Part shown: positions 15,100 through 24,020 of the stretch, piece after piece
Layout of the letters: each line of letters starts with the position of its first letter
How positions within the stretch are numbered: the stretch's first letter is position 1
Position numbers and translations under genes: made by a program
Notes under the pieces: generated by a model
Told to the model about the DNA's origin: nothing
The model's input: the letters and a program-made list of their open reading frames with translations, nothing else
Databases searched by the model: none
NCBI GenBank assembly: GCA_031292555.1
Contig: JARLGV010000029.1
Location: 1-34,601 of the forward strand
From: Fimbriimonas sp.
GTDB taxonomy: Bacteria; Armatimonadota; Fimbriimonadia; Fimbriimonadales; Fimbriimonadaceae
DNA length: 34,601 nucleotides
Reading direction: 5' to 3'

Positions 15100-17109
15100 C
15101 TACCGTGCGAAGTAGCTCACGGTGTCCTTTGTGATCGTGAAACAACCGGTATCCACGTTGGGAGGCAACGGGTTGACGCCGACCTTCTTCCAGTCGTTGA
15201 TAAGGTGGATGTCGTTGTTCCGGAGGTTGTACAGCAGTTGGAGCGCGATGTAGGTCATGGAATATGTCCGCTGTGCGATCGATGCTTGGATAAGTCCCTC
15301 CTTGATGAAGTTGAGGGTTGCTTCGTCTCGATCCATCGCCACGATCTTCACCTGCCCTGCCCTCTTGGCCTCCTTGACGGCGACCGCCGCCCCTTGTCCC
15401 CCGATCGCCGCCACGCAGCCGAAGCCGACGAGGTTCGGATGGGCTTGGAGAATCGCGCGGCATTGCTGCTGGGCGATCGTCGAGGAACCTTGGTCGTTTC
15501 CAACTGCAACGACTTTAATGTCCGGATAGCTCTCAAACGCCTTTCGATATCCGGCGACCCGCTGATTTAGATTGTCGGCGCCCGGAATCGTGACAAGCGC
15601 CACCTCTCCCTTTCCGCCGATGAGCTTCGCTAGCTGCTTGCCCCCTTCGACTCCCGCGTTGAAGTTGCCGGTGCCGATGAAAGAGTAGCGGCGGCTGGAA
15701 GGGGCGTCCGCATCTGCGCACACAACTGGAATTCCGGCGTCGATCGCCTCGTTGATGGCCGGCGTCAGTGAATCCGCCATCGGCACGGCAATGATCCCGT
15801 CGACCTTGCGCGCGATCGCCTTTCGGATGTAGTCCATCTGGGCGTTCACGTCGACGGTAGACGGACCCTCGAAATCGCAGTCGACGCCAAGTTCCCGGGC
15901 CTTGTCGTTCAGACCGTTCTTGGAGTCGATCCAATACGGCCCCCACGTCGCGGCCGCGATCATCACGTAGGTTTGCCTCCTACCGGAGTGGGCCATGGAG
16001 GTACTCGCCGAGCTTGCCCCGCTTGGGGCGAACCGGATGAGCAGAAGCACGACAACGGCCACTGCCAAGACGACGTTGAATAGGCGTTCCATCTTTTTGT
16101 TCTTTGTGCGTGTCAGTGCAGGGAGAAGCCCGCGCCCCCAGTTCGAACCGGCGCGATCCACGATCGCAGCGAGGATCAACACCGCGCCGACCGCGATCTG
16201 CTGCGCTTCGGGCGGCACTCGCTCGAACACAAGTCCGGTCGCGATCACTTGCATCAGCATCAGGCCCAGGAACGAACCGAGAATCGTGCCGCGACCGCCC
16301 GACAAGCTTGCTCCGCCAACGATTACCGCCGCGATCACGCGCAGTTCGGCGCCGATCCCTTCGTTCGGGTCCAGGGCATTCCCCTTTGCCGTCACCAAGA
16401 TTCCGGCCATGGCCGCCAACACTCCGATCAGCACGAAGGAGAACAGCTTGACGTTGTCAACCTTGATGCCGGTCAGGACGGCCGCCTCTTCGTTGCTGCC
16501 GATGAAGTAGACCTGCCGCAGGTAGCGTAGCTTCCGAAGAAGAAAGTCGGCCAGGACGGTCGCGACGACCAAGTACAGAATCGGCAAGGGTATTCCAAAC
16601 AGCTTGCCCCAAGCGATCTGCATGTAGGTGTCCGGAAAGCCGGTCGGATAGCTGCTCTTGGTGGAGACCAGTACGATGCCCCGCAGCATGCTCATCGTGC
16701 CAAGCGTCGTGATGAACGGGTTGATCTTGAGCTTGGTCACGAGCACGCCGTTGACGAAGCCCACTACCGCTCCGGTCGCCAGACCGGCCAAAACCGCAAC
16801 CGGCACCGGCGCCTTACCCACCAACAGCATCCCGGTGACGAGACCGGAGAGTGCCATGGTCGAGCCGACCGAGAGGTCGAAGCAGCCGGCAACGATCACG
16901 ATCGTCATGCCGATGACGATCAGTCCGTCGACCGATGCCCCGAGCAAGATCGTCATCGCGGTCTCGCCGGTTCGAAAGTCGGCATTCAGGTAGCTGAAGA
17001 CGCCATAGCAGATCAGAACCGACACGAGAATCGTCAGTTCACGCAGTCTCAGCCGTCTGCGCCCCGGCCGGGCGCCATCGCCCCCCGAATCCAAGATTGG
17101 CACCTTCAC
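15100..17109 (-). CDS. Sugar ABC importer: permease fused to substrate-binding protein (RbsC-RbsB)
   Basis: A single 669-residue frame carries two proteins that are normally separate. Residues 20-330 are an RbsC-type permease with many membrane helices and the family's GGASLSGGRGTILGSFLG loop. A further hydrophobic segment (about 342-362, FNVVLAVAVVVLLLIRF) would cross the membrane and place residues 380-669 in the periplasm. That part is an RbsB-like sugar-binding domain (KVDGIIAVPMADSLTPAINEAIDAGIPVV, GGKGEVALVTIPGADNLNQRV). It has no separate signal peptide or start codon. The start is a GTG at 17109 behind AAGGGG. The gene lies 53 bases after the URO-D-family gene and 10 before the ATPase gene. 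Fusion of binding protein and permease is known in other importer classes but looks unusual here. Confidence 0.9.
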   Translation of the reverse strand: MKVPILDSGGDGARPGRRRLRLRELTILVSVLICYGVFSYLNADFRTGETAMTILLGASVDGLIVIGMTIVIVAGCFDLSVGSTMALSGLVTGMLLVGKAPVPVAVLAGLATGAVVGFVNGVLVTKLKINPFITTLGTMSMLRGIVLVSTKSSYPTGFPDTYMQIAWGKLFGIPLPILYLVVATVLADFLLRKLRYLRQVYFIGSNEEAAVLTGIKVDNVKLFSFVLIGVLAAMAGILVTAKGNALDPNEGIGAELRVIAAVIVGGASLSGGRGTILGSFLGLMLMQVIATGLVFERVPPEAQQIAVGAVLILAAIVDRAGSNWGRGLLPALTRTKNKKMERLFNVVLAVAVVVLLLIRFAPSGASSASTSMAHSGRRQTYVMIAAATWGPYWIDSKNGLNDKARELGVDCDFEGPSTVDVNAQMDYIRKAIARKVDGIIAVPMADSLTPAINEAIDAGIPVVCADADAPSSRRYSFIGTGNFNAGVEGGKQLAKLIGGKGEVALVTIPGADNLNQRVAGYRKAFESYPDIKVVAVGNDQGSSTIAQQQCRAILQAHPNLVGFGCVAAIGGQGAAVAVKEAKRAGQVKIVAMDRDEATLNFIKEGLIQASIAQRTYSMTYIALQLLYNLRNNDIHLINDWKKVGVNPLPPNVDTGCFTITKDTVSYFAR

Positions 17110-17162
17110 TATCGAGATACCCCTTCGTTCCCGATCACAAAATCAACGGAGACTACGGATTT

Positions 17163-18254
17163 CTATCCGGTCGCCGAATATTCCTCCACCGCGCGCAACA
17201 ACGCTTCGATGTTCTCCCATGGCACTTCCGGCTCCAAAACGTGGGTGGGGCTTGGGAAATAGCCGGTCGGGCCGAGGATGTCGATGGTCCGATGGACGGT
17301 CTCAACCACTTTGGCAGGCGACGCGAACGGCATCGTCGTCTGGGTTCCGATCCCGCCCCAAAACATCAGGTGCTTCCCGAACTCGCGCTTGACCGCCGCG
17401 AGGTCCAGGCATTCCGGCTGCACCGGGTTCAAGATGTCGATTCCGGCTGCGATCAGATCCGGGATGACGTCCCAGCAGTCGCCATCGGTGTGGTAGGAGA
17501 CCAAGATGTCGGGCCGCACCTTGCGTGCCGCCGCCACAACTGCCGCGTGCCCCGGCCAGAACCACTCCTTATACATCGATCGGCTCATCAGAAGTCCACG
17601 CTGCGTGCCCAGGTCGTCGCCGATCTTGATTAGGTCCACGCCCGCTTCTGCATACCTTTCCGCCTGGAAGCATCGGGTCTCCACGATCCGATCGAGCAAG
17701 TAACGGGCAAACGGCTGGTTGAACATCACGTCCATGAACAGGTTGTCCATTCCGCGCATGTGCCAGGCGATCTCAAATACCGTCCACTCCATGAACCCGA
17801 CCACAAACAGCCCACGTTCATGATAGGCGGCGACCTCGCCCTTGAGGTGCTCCCAACGTGCCGGAGGCGAGTAGTCGGGGAACGGATAGCGCTTCAGATC
17901 GTCGACCGATTCCAGCCCCAGCATCGGGTGCTCGATGTGGATGAAATGGAACGCGTTCCCGGGTGTCGAACCGACTCCCCACTCGCCGACTTCCCAGCCC
18001 GCTGGATTCCATAGCGGCGGGACGCCGTCCGGGTAGAAGACGCTGAAATCGGGAATTGAACTGGGCTGTGCGATGTAGACTTCGCGCACATCGAGACCGA
18101 AATACTCATAGGGATCTTCGCTACCCGTGCGTCGTTTCAACTCCTCGAGAAGCGGGGGCGTAAGCTTGACCTCCTTGGGCAGACGATCCGGCATTCGGCG
18201 TTGAAAAACCGCCTGAGTCCGTTCTCGAGGCGTCATGAGTTCGGTCACGTTCAC
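17163..18254 (-). CDS. Uroporphyrinogen decarboxylase (URO-D) family protein
   Basis: A 363-residue TIM-barrel protein of the URO-D superfamily: PRERTQAVFQRRMPDRLP at the start, then DLIKIGDDLGTQRG, SYHTDGDCWDVIPDLIAAGIDILNPVQPE and MFWGGIGTQTTMPF. The sequence is well away from HemE, and the operon contains only sugar-transport genes. I therefore infer that it is one of the many uncharacterised URO-D/methyltransferase-like proteins found beside carbohydrate genes, and not a heme enzyme. The open frame begins with GTG (18254); an ATG lies six codons later and neither has a clear ribosome site. It is the first gene of the operon with the fused permease and the ATPase. Confidence 0.85.
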   Translation of the reverse strand: MNVTELMTPRERTQAVFQRRMPDRLPKEVKLTPPLLEELKRRTGSEDPYEYFGLDVREVYIAQPSSIPDFSVFYPDGVPPLWNPAGWEVGEWGVGSTPGNAFHFIHIEHPMLGLESVDDLKRYPFPDYSPPARWEHLKGEVAAYHERGLFVVGFMEWTVFEIAWHMRGMDNLFMDVMFNQPFARYLLDRIVETRCFQAERYAEAGVDLIKIGDDLGTQRGLLMSRSMYKEWFWPGHAAVVAAARKVRPDILVSYHTDGDCWDVIPDLIAAGIDILNPVQPECLDLAAVKREFGKHLMFWGGIGTQTTMPFASPAKVVETVHRTIDILGPTGYFPSPTHVLEPEVPWENIEALLRAVEEYSATG

Positions 18255-18366
18255 TTACCGCGAAGCCTATCACGGTCGCGGTTGAACCGGAAGGGGCGAC
18301 TGGTCGACAAGTTGGATAACACCTGACCAAGATCGTCGGGCTAGCTTCTTACGGCTGAGCGAGGGG

Positions 18367-18831
18367 CTATTCCTCATGGGTTTCGCGGCTGTCCAGTCGA
18401 TGTTCGAGGACCGCAACGTCGGCGAGATCGACATCACGGCCCGCCGCACGCTTTGTCGCAATAAGGTCGTTCAAGCCGATGACCTCGATAGGGGTCCCGC
18501 AATAGGTTAGGGTTTCCCTGTTCTTCCATGCATGCTCGAAGTCTGCACCGGGAGTGCTCGTTTGCACATCGATTCGCAGCCGATCTCGGAATATCGTTTT
18601 TTCCTGCGAGATCACTTCCTCCGGCGTTGTGAGGAGAGCTGTTCCTAGATTTGCTTCTTCAAAGGCGGCGAGCAGGTCCTTAGCATTCACGACAGTTGCG
18701 TCGATGAGCATGTCTAGGTCGAAGGTGGCTCGAGGGACGCCATGAATGACCGCGGCAATGCCACCGATCACAACGTACCTAACCCCGTGGGAGTTCAAGC
18801 ACCCGAACACGTCCTGGTATCGGTTTAGCAT
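18367..18831 (-). CDS. Nucleotidyltransferase-fold protein (MNT/DUF6036-like), possible TA component
   Basis: A 154-residue protein. Residues 18-42 carry the minimal nucleotidyltransferase motif (VIGGIAAVIHGVPRATFDLD) with the Gly-Gly and the metal-binding Asp38/Asp40. Later residues include a third acidic strand (DRLRIDVQT) and 'GLNDLIATKRAAGRDVDLADV', common in small chromosomal MNT proteins of toxin-antitoxin and phage-defence loci. Its start lies inside the preceding 55-residue gene (53-base overlap), so the two are probably coupled. Function is inferred from fold only. It sits alone between two sugar-related operons. Confidence 0.7.
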   Translation of the reverse strand: MLNRYQDVFGCLNSHGVRYVVIGGIAAVIHGVPRATFDLDMLIDATVVNAKDLLAAFEEANLGTALLTTPEEVISQEKTIFRDRLRIDVQTSTPGADFEHAWKNRETLTYCGTPIEVIGLNDLIATKRAAGRDVDLADVAVLEHRLDSRETHEE

Positions 18832-18946
18832 CTTTCGACTCCAGAATCGAAGGGTTAAGCCCGACGATGAGGTCGGTCATGTCGACGAATACATCCATCC
18901 GGTCCGCAAACGAAAGCGACTGGAACCACTCCGACTTGGCCGCCAT
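18779..18946 (-). CDS. Small 55-residue protein coupled to the nucleotidyltransferase gene
   Basis: The ATG at 18944-18946 has an excellent ribosome site (AAGGAGGA, four bases before it), so this start is preferred over an ATG 13 codons upstream. The product (MAAKSEWFQSLSFADRMDVF at the N-terminus) is mostly helical and unrecognised. Its 3' end overlaps the nucleotidyltransferase gene by 53 bases in another frame. Size, order and overlap fit an antitoxin-like partner, but no domain proves it. Confidence 0.55.
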   Translation of the reverse strand: MAAKSEWFQSLSFADRMDVFVDMTDLIVGLNPSILESKDAKPIPGRVRVLELPRG

Positions 18947-19390
18947 CGATTCCTCCTTCCGGTCATGACTAATCGATGGTTTCATAGATATCTGTCGGAA
19001 CTTGGAGAGTCGGGCTTGGCCAAATCAAACCTAAGTGCACCGTTGCGTGGTCACTCAACACGCCACGCGACGTTCCCAATGCTTCATCTGAACTTGGCTT
19101 GTGGTAGGGCCCATTCGAACCTGGTTTATATGGAACGGCTTCGCCACCTGACATTGAGACGACGGGTCGCGCCCATCCATGATCGCTGGACATCTGGGCC
19201 TCCGCATGAAATTGGCGACGGTCGGTGGACGCCTGCAACGAGCTTGATAATAGCCGGCTGCGCCTGAGTTTGGTGCAGTCAAACCAACGGGCAACTTCTT
19301 ACGGCAAAGTTGCTAAACTCACCTTGGATCAGGGGCTCAGTGTCAATAACCTACTGCGCCGGAGGCCGCTGTTTGTCGATAGTGAATATC
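18947..19390. other. About 440 bases with no gene I can support
   Basis: No open frame here has recognisable motifs or a good ribosome site. A minus-strand frame (18969-19238) and a plus-strand frame (18746-19267) have biased, unconvincing translations. A GCAACTT/AAGTTGC inverted repeat with a nine-base loop lies at 19291-19313. No tRNA or ncRNA was recognised. Confidence 0.4.
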
Positions 19391-19800
19391 ATGTTGGACC
19401 CCAATGGAGAGATCAGTACCGCTCAAATGGCCGCTTACGTTCTAACCCCCGGGCTCTCTCTTGCCGTGTACGCGGCATCTCAAGTCGGGCATGAACTGCG
19501 AACGATCAGCATCGCAATCTTCTGTCTTCTCGCAATCGCCGCCGCCGTTTCTGTGCGCAGACTCGCGTCGCTCCGGAACCTGCAACTGGCCTACGTCACG
19601 ATTGCCTTTTTGCGTCGGTGTGCCTTCTGGGTTCACTATCGGATCGAATCGCTGGGCCGATCGAGGTTCCTCTCATGATCCTGTTACTCGCTGAGCAAAC
19701 CGCAGCCGTGTTTGCCGTCCTGTTTAAACCAAAGACCAGGTCAGTCGCCGTCCCCATGCTGTTGCTCGTGGGCATGTCAGTGGGCATGACTCGATCTTCC
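19391..19800 (+). pseudogene. Possible frameshifted small membrane protein gene
   Basis: From the ATG at 19391 the frame encodes a hydrophobic protein (LTPGLSLAVYAASQVG, ISIAIFCLLAIAAAVSVRR, LAYVTIAFLRR) that turns polar and stops at 19678. The next frame, from about 19618, continues with membrane-like sequence (VPLMILLLAEQTAAVFAVLF, VAVPMLLLVGMSVGMT). Joining the two near 19615 would give one protein of about 130 residues with four membrane helices. No ribosome site or family supports it, so it may equally be two chance frames. Confidence 0.25.
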
Positions 19801-19931
19801 CTATATGGTCATTTCGGCAGAAACCACTTGGGTCGAAATGGCGTCACCCATGCCGCGCCTTTCCATCCGCCCACAGAAGCCCATGGTCGATAGGAGAAAT
19901 GCAACGGTTCTGGCGTGGTGAGGCCCCGGGG

Positions 19932-20720
19932 CTACTCGCCGAAACGCACCGGCGTGAACTTGTCGGGCATGTGGGTGTCGTAGACGCCGTGCGGGGTAGC
20001 GCACCAGGCGGCTTGGACCTCCTCGCTGCCGATCGCGAGTTTCTGGAATCGGCCAAGAAAGAGCTTCCAGACGTCTCCCGGCTTCGGCGGGAGGCTTCGG
20101 CCGTCGGCGAGGGGCTTCATGCCGGACCACGGAAAGACCAACATCGTGGACCAGCCCTTGCTCGGGGCTGAACGATCGTTCAACGTCCCGTCGATATGGA
20201 CCGCCGTTTGTAAACCGGGTAGATCCCAATCCAGGAAGGCCCAACGAATTCCGCGCGGATGAGTGCCCTTCCAGAAATGATCCTCGGTGCGATCGAAGTT
20301 GCCTCCGAACGTGTATGCCGCGCGCTCGTGCAGGTCGAACTCCGGCAGGTCGAAGCGACTATCCTTCTTGTAGGCGTCACGCCAGATGAAGAACACCTCG
20401 TACACGGTGTTCAGAGCGTTGATCTCAAACTCGTAGTAGCAGTCTCCGCCGTCAATGAACACTTCGACGTCGTTCTCTCGGAAGATCAGGGAGTCCCGCT
20501 CGGTTTGGTGCGCGGCCGGATACGGCTCCTCGACCCAGAAGCCGATGTACAGATTCTCGTCGTCGTACAGCAGCGCGCACCGCGTGTCGAAGATCGCTGG
20601 CTCGCCCGTCGCCATATCCACAAACCGGTTCGACTTGGCGACCGTCTGCCAGACCCGATCGGAAAGGGATCCGTCGAGTGACGGCTTCGTATGGACGCGA
20701 TGGGCAGTGAGTTCTGACAT
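19932..20720 (-). CDS. CBM9-like carbohydrate-binding protein
   Basis: A 262-residue protein without signal peptide. Residues 10-120 match a CBM9-type beta-sandwich: 'SLDGSLSDRVWQTVAKSNRFVD' (domain start), 'ALLYDDENLYIGFWVEEP', then 'ENDVEVFIDGG-CYYEFEINALNTVYEVFF'. The second half (GWSTMLVFPWSGMKPL and GDVWKLFLGRFQ) completes the fold. Such domains bind sugar chain ends or occur as stand-alone proteins in carbohydrate loci. The ATG at 20720 has GGAAGGAA upstream and is preferred to the longer open frame, which only mirrors the neighbouring galactosidase gene. The gene starts 20 bases after the galactosidase gene, so they form an operon. Confidence 0.8.
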   Translation of the reverse strand: MSELTAHRVHTKPSLDGSLSDRVWQTVAKSNRFVDMATGEPAIFDTRCALLYDDENLYIGFWVEEPYPAAHQTERDSLIFRENDVEVFIDGGDCYYEFEINALNTVYEVFFIWRDAYKKDSRFDLPEFDLHERAAYTFGGNFDRTEDHFWKGTHPRGIRWAFLDWDLPGLQTAVHIDGTLNDRSAPSKGWSTMLVFPWSGMKPLADGRSLPPKPGDVWKLFLGRFQKLAIGSEEVQAAWCATPHGVYDTHMPDKFTPVRFGE

Positions 20721-20740
20721 AGTCTGTTCCTTCCTTGGGG

Positions 20741-22675
20741 CTAATGCGAACGGGTCAATTTGATCATTACCACGCCATGGCGCGGCACGGTAGCCGTAAA
20801 CGAATGCTTGAACCGGCCCAGCTCCTTCTGCCGCCATAGATCCCGCACGCTGAAGCGCCCTTGAATGCCAAGGTCCTTCCACGTAACGGTCACCGGCCCT
20901 TCGTCCTCGGCGCGGTTGAAGAGACCGACCGCGATGCCGCCATCTTCCAGCGGTCGAGCCCAGGCTTCGGTTTCGCCGCTCTTCACCACACGACGTGCCG
21001 CCTTGACGAGCGCATCCTGATCGACCGCGATCACCTCGTCGTTTGTCAGCAGGTTCAGCGTGAATGCATCGAGCGTAATGATGTCCCCGCCCAGGATCAG
21101 CGGCGCGGCCACCAGGCTCCAGAACGACACCTGGGAGTACTGCTCGTTTGGCGTCATCAGGGTGCGACGCGCCTTGCCTCCCGGTCCGGCCAGATTGCCA
21201 AAGATCAAATAGTCCGGATCGTTGTAGGCGCCAGGATGGGCGAAACGCTCCAGATGCTTGGTGGCGTACAGATCGAATCCGTCCTGATACATCGTCGCGC
21301 CAGTTCCAAGGTCGCCGGCGGTACGCCAACTGTGTCCGCCGACCTGCTTGCCCCACTTCCACACGTCATCCATTCCGTATTGGCAAAGGTTCAACACGAT
21401 GTCCCGCTTCTGCATCTTAAGCAGCGAACCCATGAGCCAGTACGGTTTCTGGTAGCCGGCATCTCCCGGCGCGGTGGCCTGATAGCTGCACCAGTCGTAC
21501 TTCAGGAGATCGAAACCCCAGTCGGCAAACGTTTCGGCGTCGATCGGCTCGTGCCCGAACGCGCCCTCATATCCGGCGCAAGTCGTTTTGCCGGGCGAAG
21601 TGTAGATCCCTGCCCGCAAGCCCTTCGAGTGGATGTAGGCGGTCAACGCCTTCATCTCCGGGAATTTCGCGCTGGGCAGCATCCGCCCGTTATTGTCTCG
21701 GGTCGGACCACCGACGACCGGATCTTTGCTCCCCGGAACGCGCGCCCAACAGTCGTCGATGTCGACGTATTGGTAGCCATGCTGGATCATCCCGTTCCGA
21801 ACCATCGCATCGGCGGAACTCCGCATGATCTTGTCGTCGACCTTGTCGAGCCAGATATACCAACTGTTCCAGCCCATTTGCGGAGTTAGCGCGATCTCAT
21901 CGCCACTCACGATTCGAATCGTGCGGTTTGCCGAACCCTTCCGGTTCTTCGCTGTGAACCGAACGGAATAGGTTCCCCGTTTGGGCGCGGTTCCTTCCAC
22001 AATGCCAGTCAATGGATCGATGTTCAAGCCGGAAGGCAAGCCATGGGCGGTTACCTTCATCGGCCGAAGGCCGGTCACGGGCACGGTATAGAGAAAAGGA
22101 TGACCGGGCCGGACGCCGACAACGCTGGGGCTGTTGATTCGCGGCTTGGGCGACGGTGGCGGGGTCAGGATCACCGCCCTTTCGACGGGCGGTACGACGG
22201 ACAGCGGAGCCTTGCCCGTGAATTCGATCTTTGCATCGGCCCAGTCGGCGTGGTCGTAGTCGACGCCATCGCCTGCATCGTCGACGTACAAGTTAACGGT
22301 CTTGACGCCGGCCAGCGGCACATCGGCCTCGACCGCATCCTGCTTCCAAGACAGGCGTGGGCTCTTCCACAGTTCCTTGCCGTCGCCGATCACATGGAAC
22401 ACGATGCTTGCCCGCTCGGACTTCGCGTTATCGTCGACGCCGCAAAAGGCGTGGAACCGCGTGCTTTGTCCGAAGAGCCGGATGCGGAACGTGCTGATCG
22501 CATGGGTTCCGAGTCCATGTTCGAATGAACGTCCATTAATGGCTAGCGGGGTATCGGTGACCGACCGGTCCCTCATTGCATGGCCCCAGCCCTGATGGAT
22601 ATAGGAAAGGTTCAAATCCGCAATCGATGCAGAAGTGGATTGAGTGGCGAGCAGCAGGAGACTCAGGATGTTCAC
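20741..22675 (-). CDS. GH27 alpha-galactosidase with NPCBM domain
   Basis: A 644-residue secreted enzyme. A signal peptide (1-17) is followed by an NPCBM sugar-binding domain (about 20-152, with INGRSFEHGLGTHAIS), a putative Ig-like domain (about 190-258, SGLNIDPLTGIVEGTAPKRGTYSV) and a GH27 catalytic barrel from 264 (LTPQMGWNSWYIW). The nucleophile is Asp394 in LKYDWCS and the acid/base is Asp455 in HSWRTAGDLG; YVDIDDCW is also intact. GH27 enzymes release terminal alpha-galactose (rarely N-acetylgalactosamine) with retention. The start is a GTG at 22675. It lies between the beta-helix gene (15-base gap) and the CBM9-like gene, so it fits a plant-polysaccharide or oligogalactoside utilisation cluster. 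Confidence 0.92.
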   Translation of the reverse strand: MNILSLLLLATQSTSASIADLNLSYIHQGWGHAMRDRSVTDTPLAINGRSFEHGLGTHAISTFRIRLFGQSTRFHAFCGVDDNAKSERASIVFHVIGDGKELWKSPRLSWKQDAVEADVPLAGVKTVNLYVDDAGDGVDYDHADWADAKIEFTGKAPLSVVPPVERAVILTPPPSPKPRINSPSVVGVRPGHPFLYTVPVTGLRPMKVTAHGLPSGLNIDPLTGIVEGTAPKRGTYSVRFTAKNRKGSANRTIRIVSGDEIALTPQMGWNSWYIWLDKVDDKIMRSSADAMVRNGMIQHGYQYVDIDDCWARVPGSKDPVVGGPTRDNNGRMLPSAKFPEMKALTAYIHSKGLRAGIYTSPGKTTCAGYEGAFGHEPIDAETFADWGFDLLKYDWCSYQATAPGDAGYQKPYWLMGSLLKMQKRDIVLNLCQYGMDDVWKWGKQVGGHSWRTAGDLGTGATMYQDGFDLYATKHLERFAHPGAYNDPDYLIFGNLAGPGGKARRTLMTPNEQYSQVSFWSLVAAPLILGGDIITLDAFTLNLLTNDEVIAVDQDALVKAARRVVKSGETEAWARPLEDGGIAVGLFNRAEDEGPVTVTWKDLGIQGRFSVRDLWRQKELGRFKHSFTATVPRHGVVMIKLTRSH

Positions 22676-22690
22676 GGTATCTGCGCCAGG

Positions 22691-23911
22691 TTACCCAGCG
22701 CCGATGAATGTATCAGAGGTTGGGACCCACCCCTTGTCTTGAGTCGCGCGATACGCGGGCTTAACGGGATGTCGAATGCCCTTGCCGTCCAGGAAGGACG
22801 CGTTCCCCGGGCGATAGGTCAGAGTCGGCCGAGGCCGGCCTGGCTGGCGTTCGGTCGGATGCGAATCGGTATAAAGCGTCTGCCGATCGATCCCCGTTCC
22901 CGAGACGTCGTAATTGGCCGAGAGCGCATTCGAACGCCCCAACACCGTCGTCAGATCCGCGCCGCCCTCGGCGCCTACCAAGATCGGGTGCGCCTGGCCC
23001 GGGTTATCGATGACATTGTTGAAGAGCCGAGCCGAAGACGTCGGCGAGGTCAACAGAACGATGGGCGACATGAAGTCGGTCGTGATCTCATTGTTGATGA
23101 GGAAGATCGTTCCGTCGCGACGGCCGCGTTCCTGTCCAAAATGAATCACGGTTCGATTTCCGGTTGAATCCGGGCTCTTGCGGATGATGTTCCCGAGCAG
23201 CAGCACATTCGAGTTGGATCGCTCCGTGTCCCACGCCTCGACAAAATCCAACTCGCGGTTCGACGAGCCATAGATCGAGCAGTACTGCACGACGCAGTAG
23301 TGAGCCCGGCACTTCAGGTTATGCCCGGTCAACGAGTCATGAATACGGCAGAACTGAACCGTCGCGTTCGTCCCGCCGAGATATAGGTTGTGGTTGTAAC
23401 CCGGGTCGGCGAAGCTGCCGTTCTTGAAGATGTCGCAGTTGTCGATCAGTTGGTTCGCCCCGGCCGTCGCATCGCCCGGAACCCCGTTCGACATGATCCC
23501 CATATCATTGTCGTGGATCGCGCAGTTTCGAATCGTGCAATCTTGGGCGGCGTTGATGCGGACCCCTGCTCCGTTGTGCGATCCGTTGTGGGCGCCGGAT
23601 AGGTCGAAGTTCTCGATCGTCACATGATCGGCTCCGCCGTTGACCTGGAAGATCGCCCGTGGAGTGCGACCCTCGCCGCTGTAAACGAAGCCGTCCCCCT
23701 CCAGCTTGATTCGAGATTCGCCTACGATATGGAGTCCTTGGAGCGTCACATAGACGGCGACCTTCTTGTAGCCGCCGGACTTGGGATAGACGCGAATCGT
23801 GTCCCCATTGTGTGCAGCGCGGACCGCATCCTCGATGGTCGCGAACGGCTTGCCATCGCCGACCGTAAGCGTTTGAACCTGAGCGGCAAGAAATAGGGCG
23901 ACCAAGACCAT
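22691..23911 (-). CDS. Secreted right-handed parallel beta-helix protein
   Basis: A 406-residue protein. After a short signal (MVLVALFLAAQVQT) come 'GDGKPFATIEDAVRAAHNGDTIRVYP', the usual opening of pectate-lyase-like beta-helices, and at least six coils with Asn/Ile ladders (HVTIENFDLSGAHNGSHNGAG, CTIRNCAIHDNDMGIMSNG, QLIDNCDIFKNGSF, ATVQFCRIHDSLTGHNLKC). This fold is shared by polysaccharide lyases, hydrolases and epimerases. I see no diagnostic catalytic set, so the reaction is left open. It is the first gene of the operon with the galactosidase and CBM9-like genes. Confidence 0.82.
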   Translation of the reverse strand: MVLVALFLAAQVQTLTVGDGKPFATIEDAVRAAHNGDTIRVYPKSGGYKKVAVYVTLQGLHIVGESRIKLEGDGFVYSGEGRTPRAIFQVNGGADHVTIENFDLSGAHNGSHNGAGVRINAAQDCTIRNCAIHDNDMGIMSNGVPGDATAGANQLIDNCDIFKNGSFADPGYNHNLYLGGTNATVQFCRIHDSLTGHNLKCRAHYCVVQYCSIYGSSNRELDFVEAWDTERSNSNVLLLGNIIRKSPDSTGNRTVIHFGQERGRRDGTIFLINNEITTDFMSPIVLLTSPTSSARLFNNVIDNPGQAHPILVGAEGGADLTTVLGRSNALSANYDVSGTGIDRQTLYTDSHPTERQPGRPRPTLTYRPGNASFLDGKGIRHPVKPAYRATQDKGWVPTSDTFIGAG

Positions 23912-24020
23912 CGTTCAACCGGCGAATGCGCTGGGTGCACTCTACCCTTTCACACCGGGCGCACGAAAAGACCGGCAGACGGGCAAATCCTGTCGGCCGG
24001 CCCCGTGATGGTACGCGTGC

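Noticed and set aside
20721-21362. Upstream extension of the CBM9-like frame
   Set aside because: It overlaps the GH27 coding region on the same strand and reads as low-complexity Arg/Gly. The ATG at 20720 has a good ribosome site.
20861-21889. A 342-codon plus-strand open frame opposite the GH27 gene
   Set aside because: It is antisense to an intact GH27 catalytic domain and has no motifs or ribosome site.
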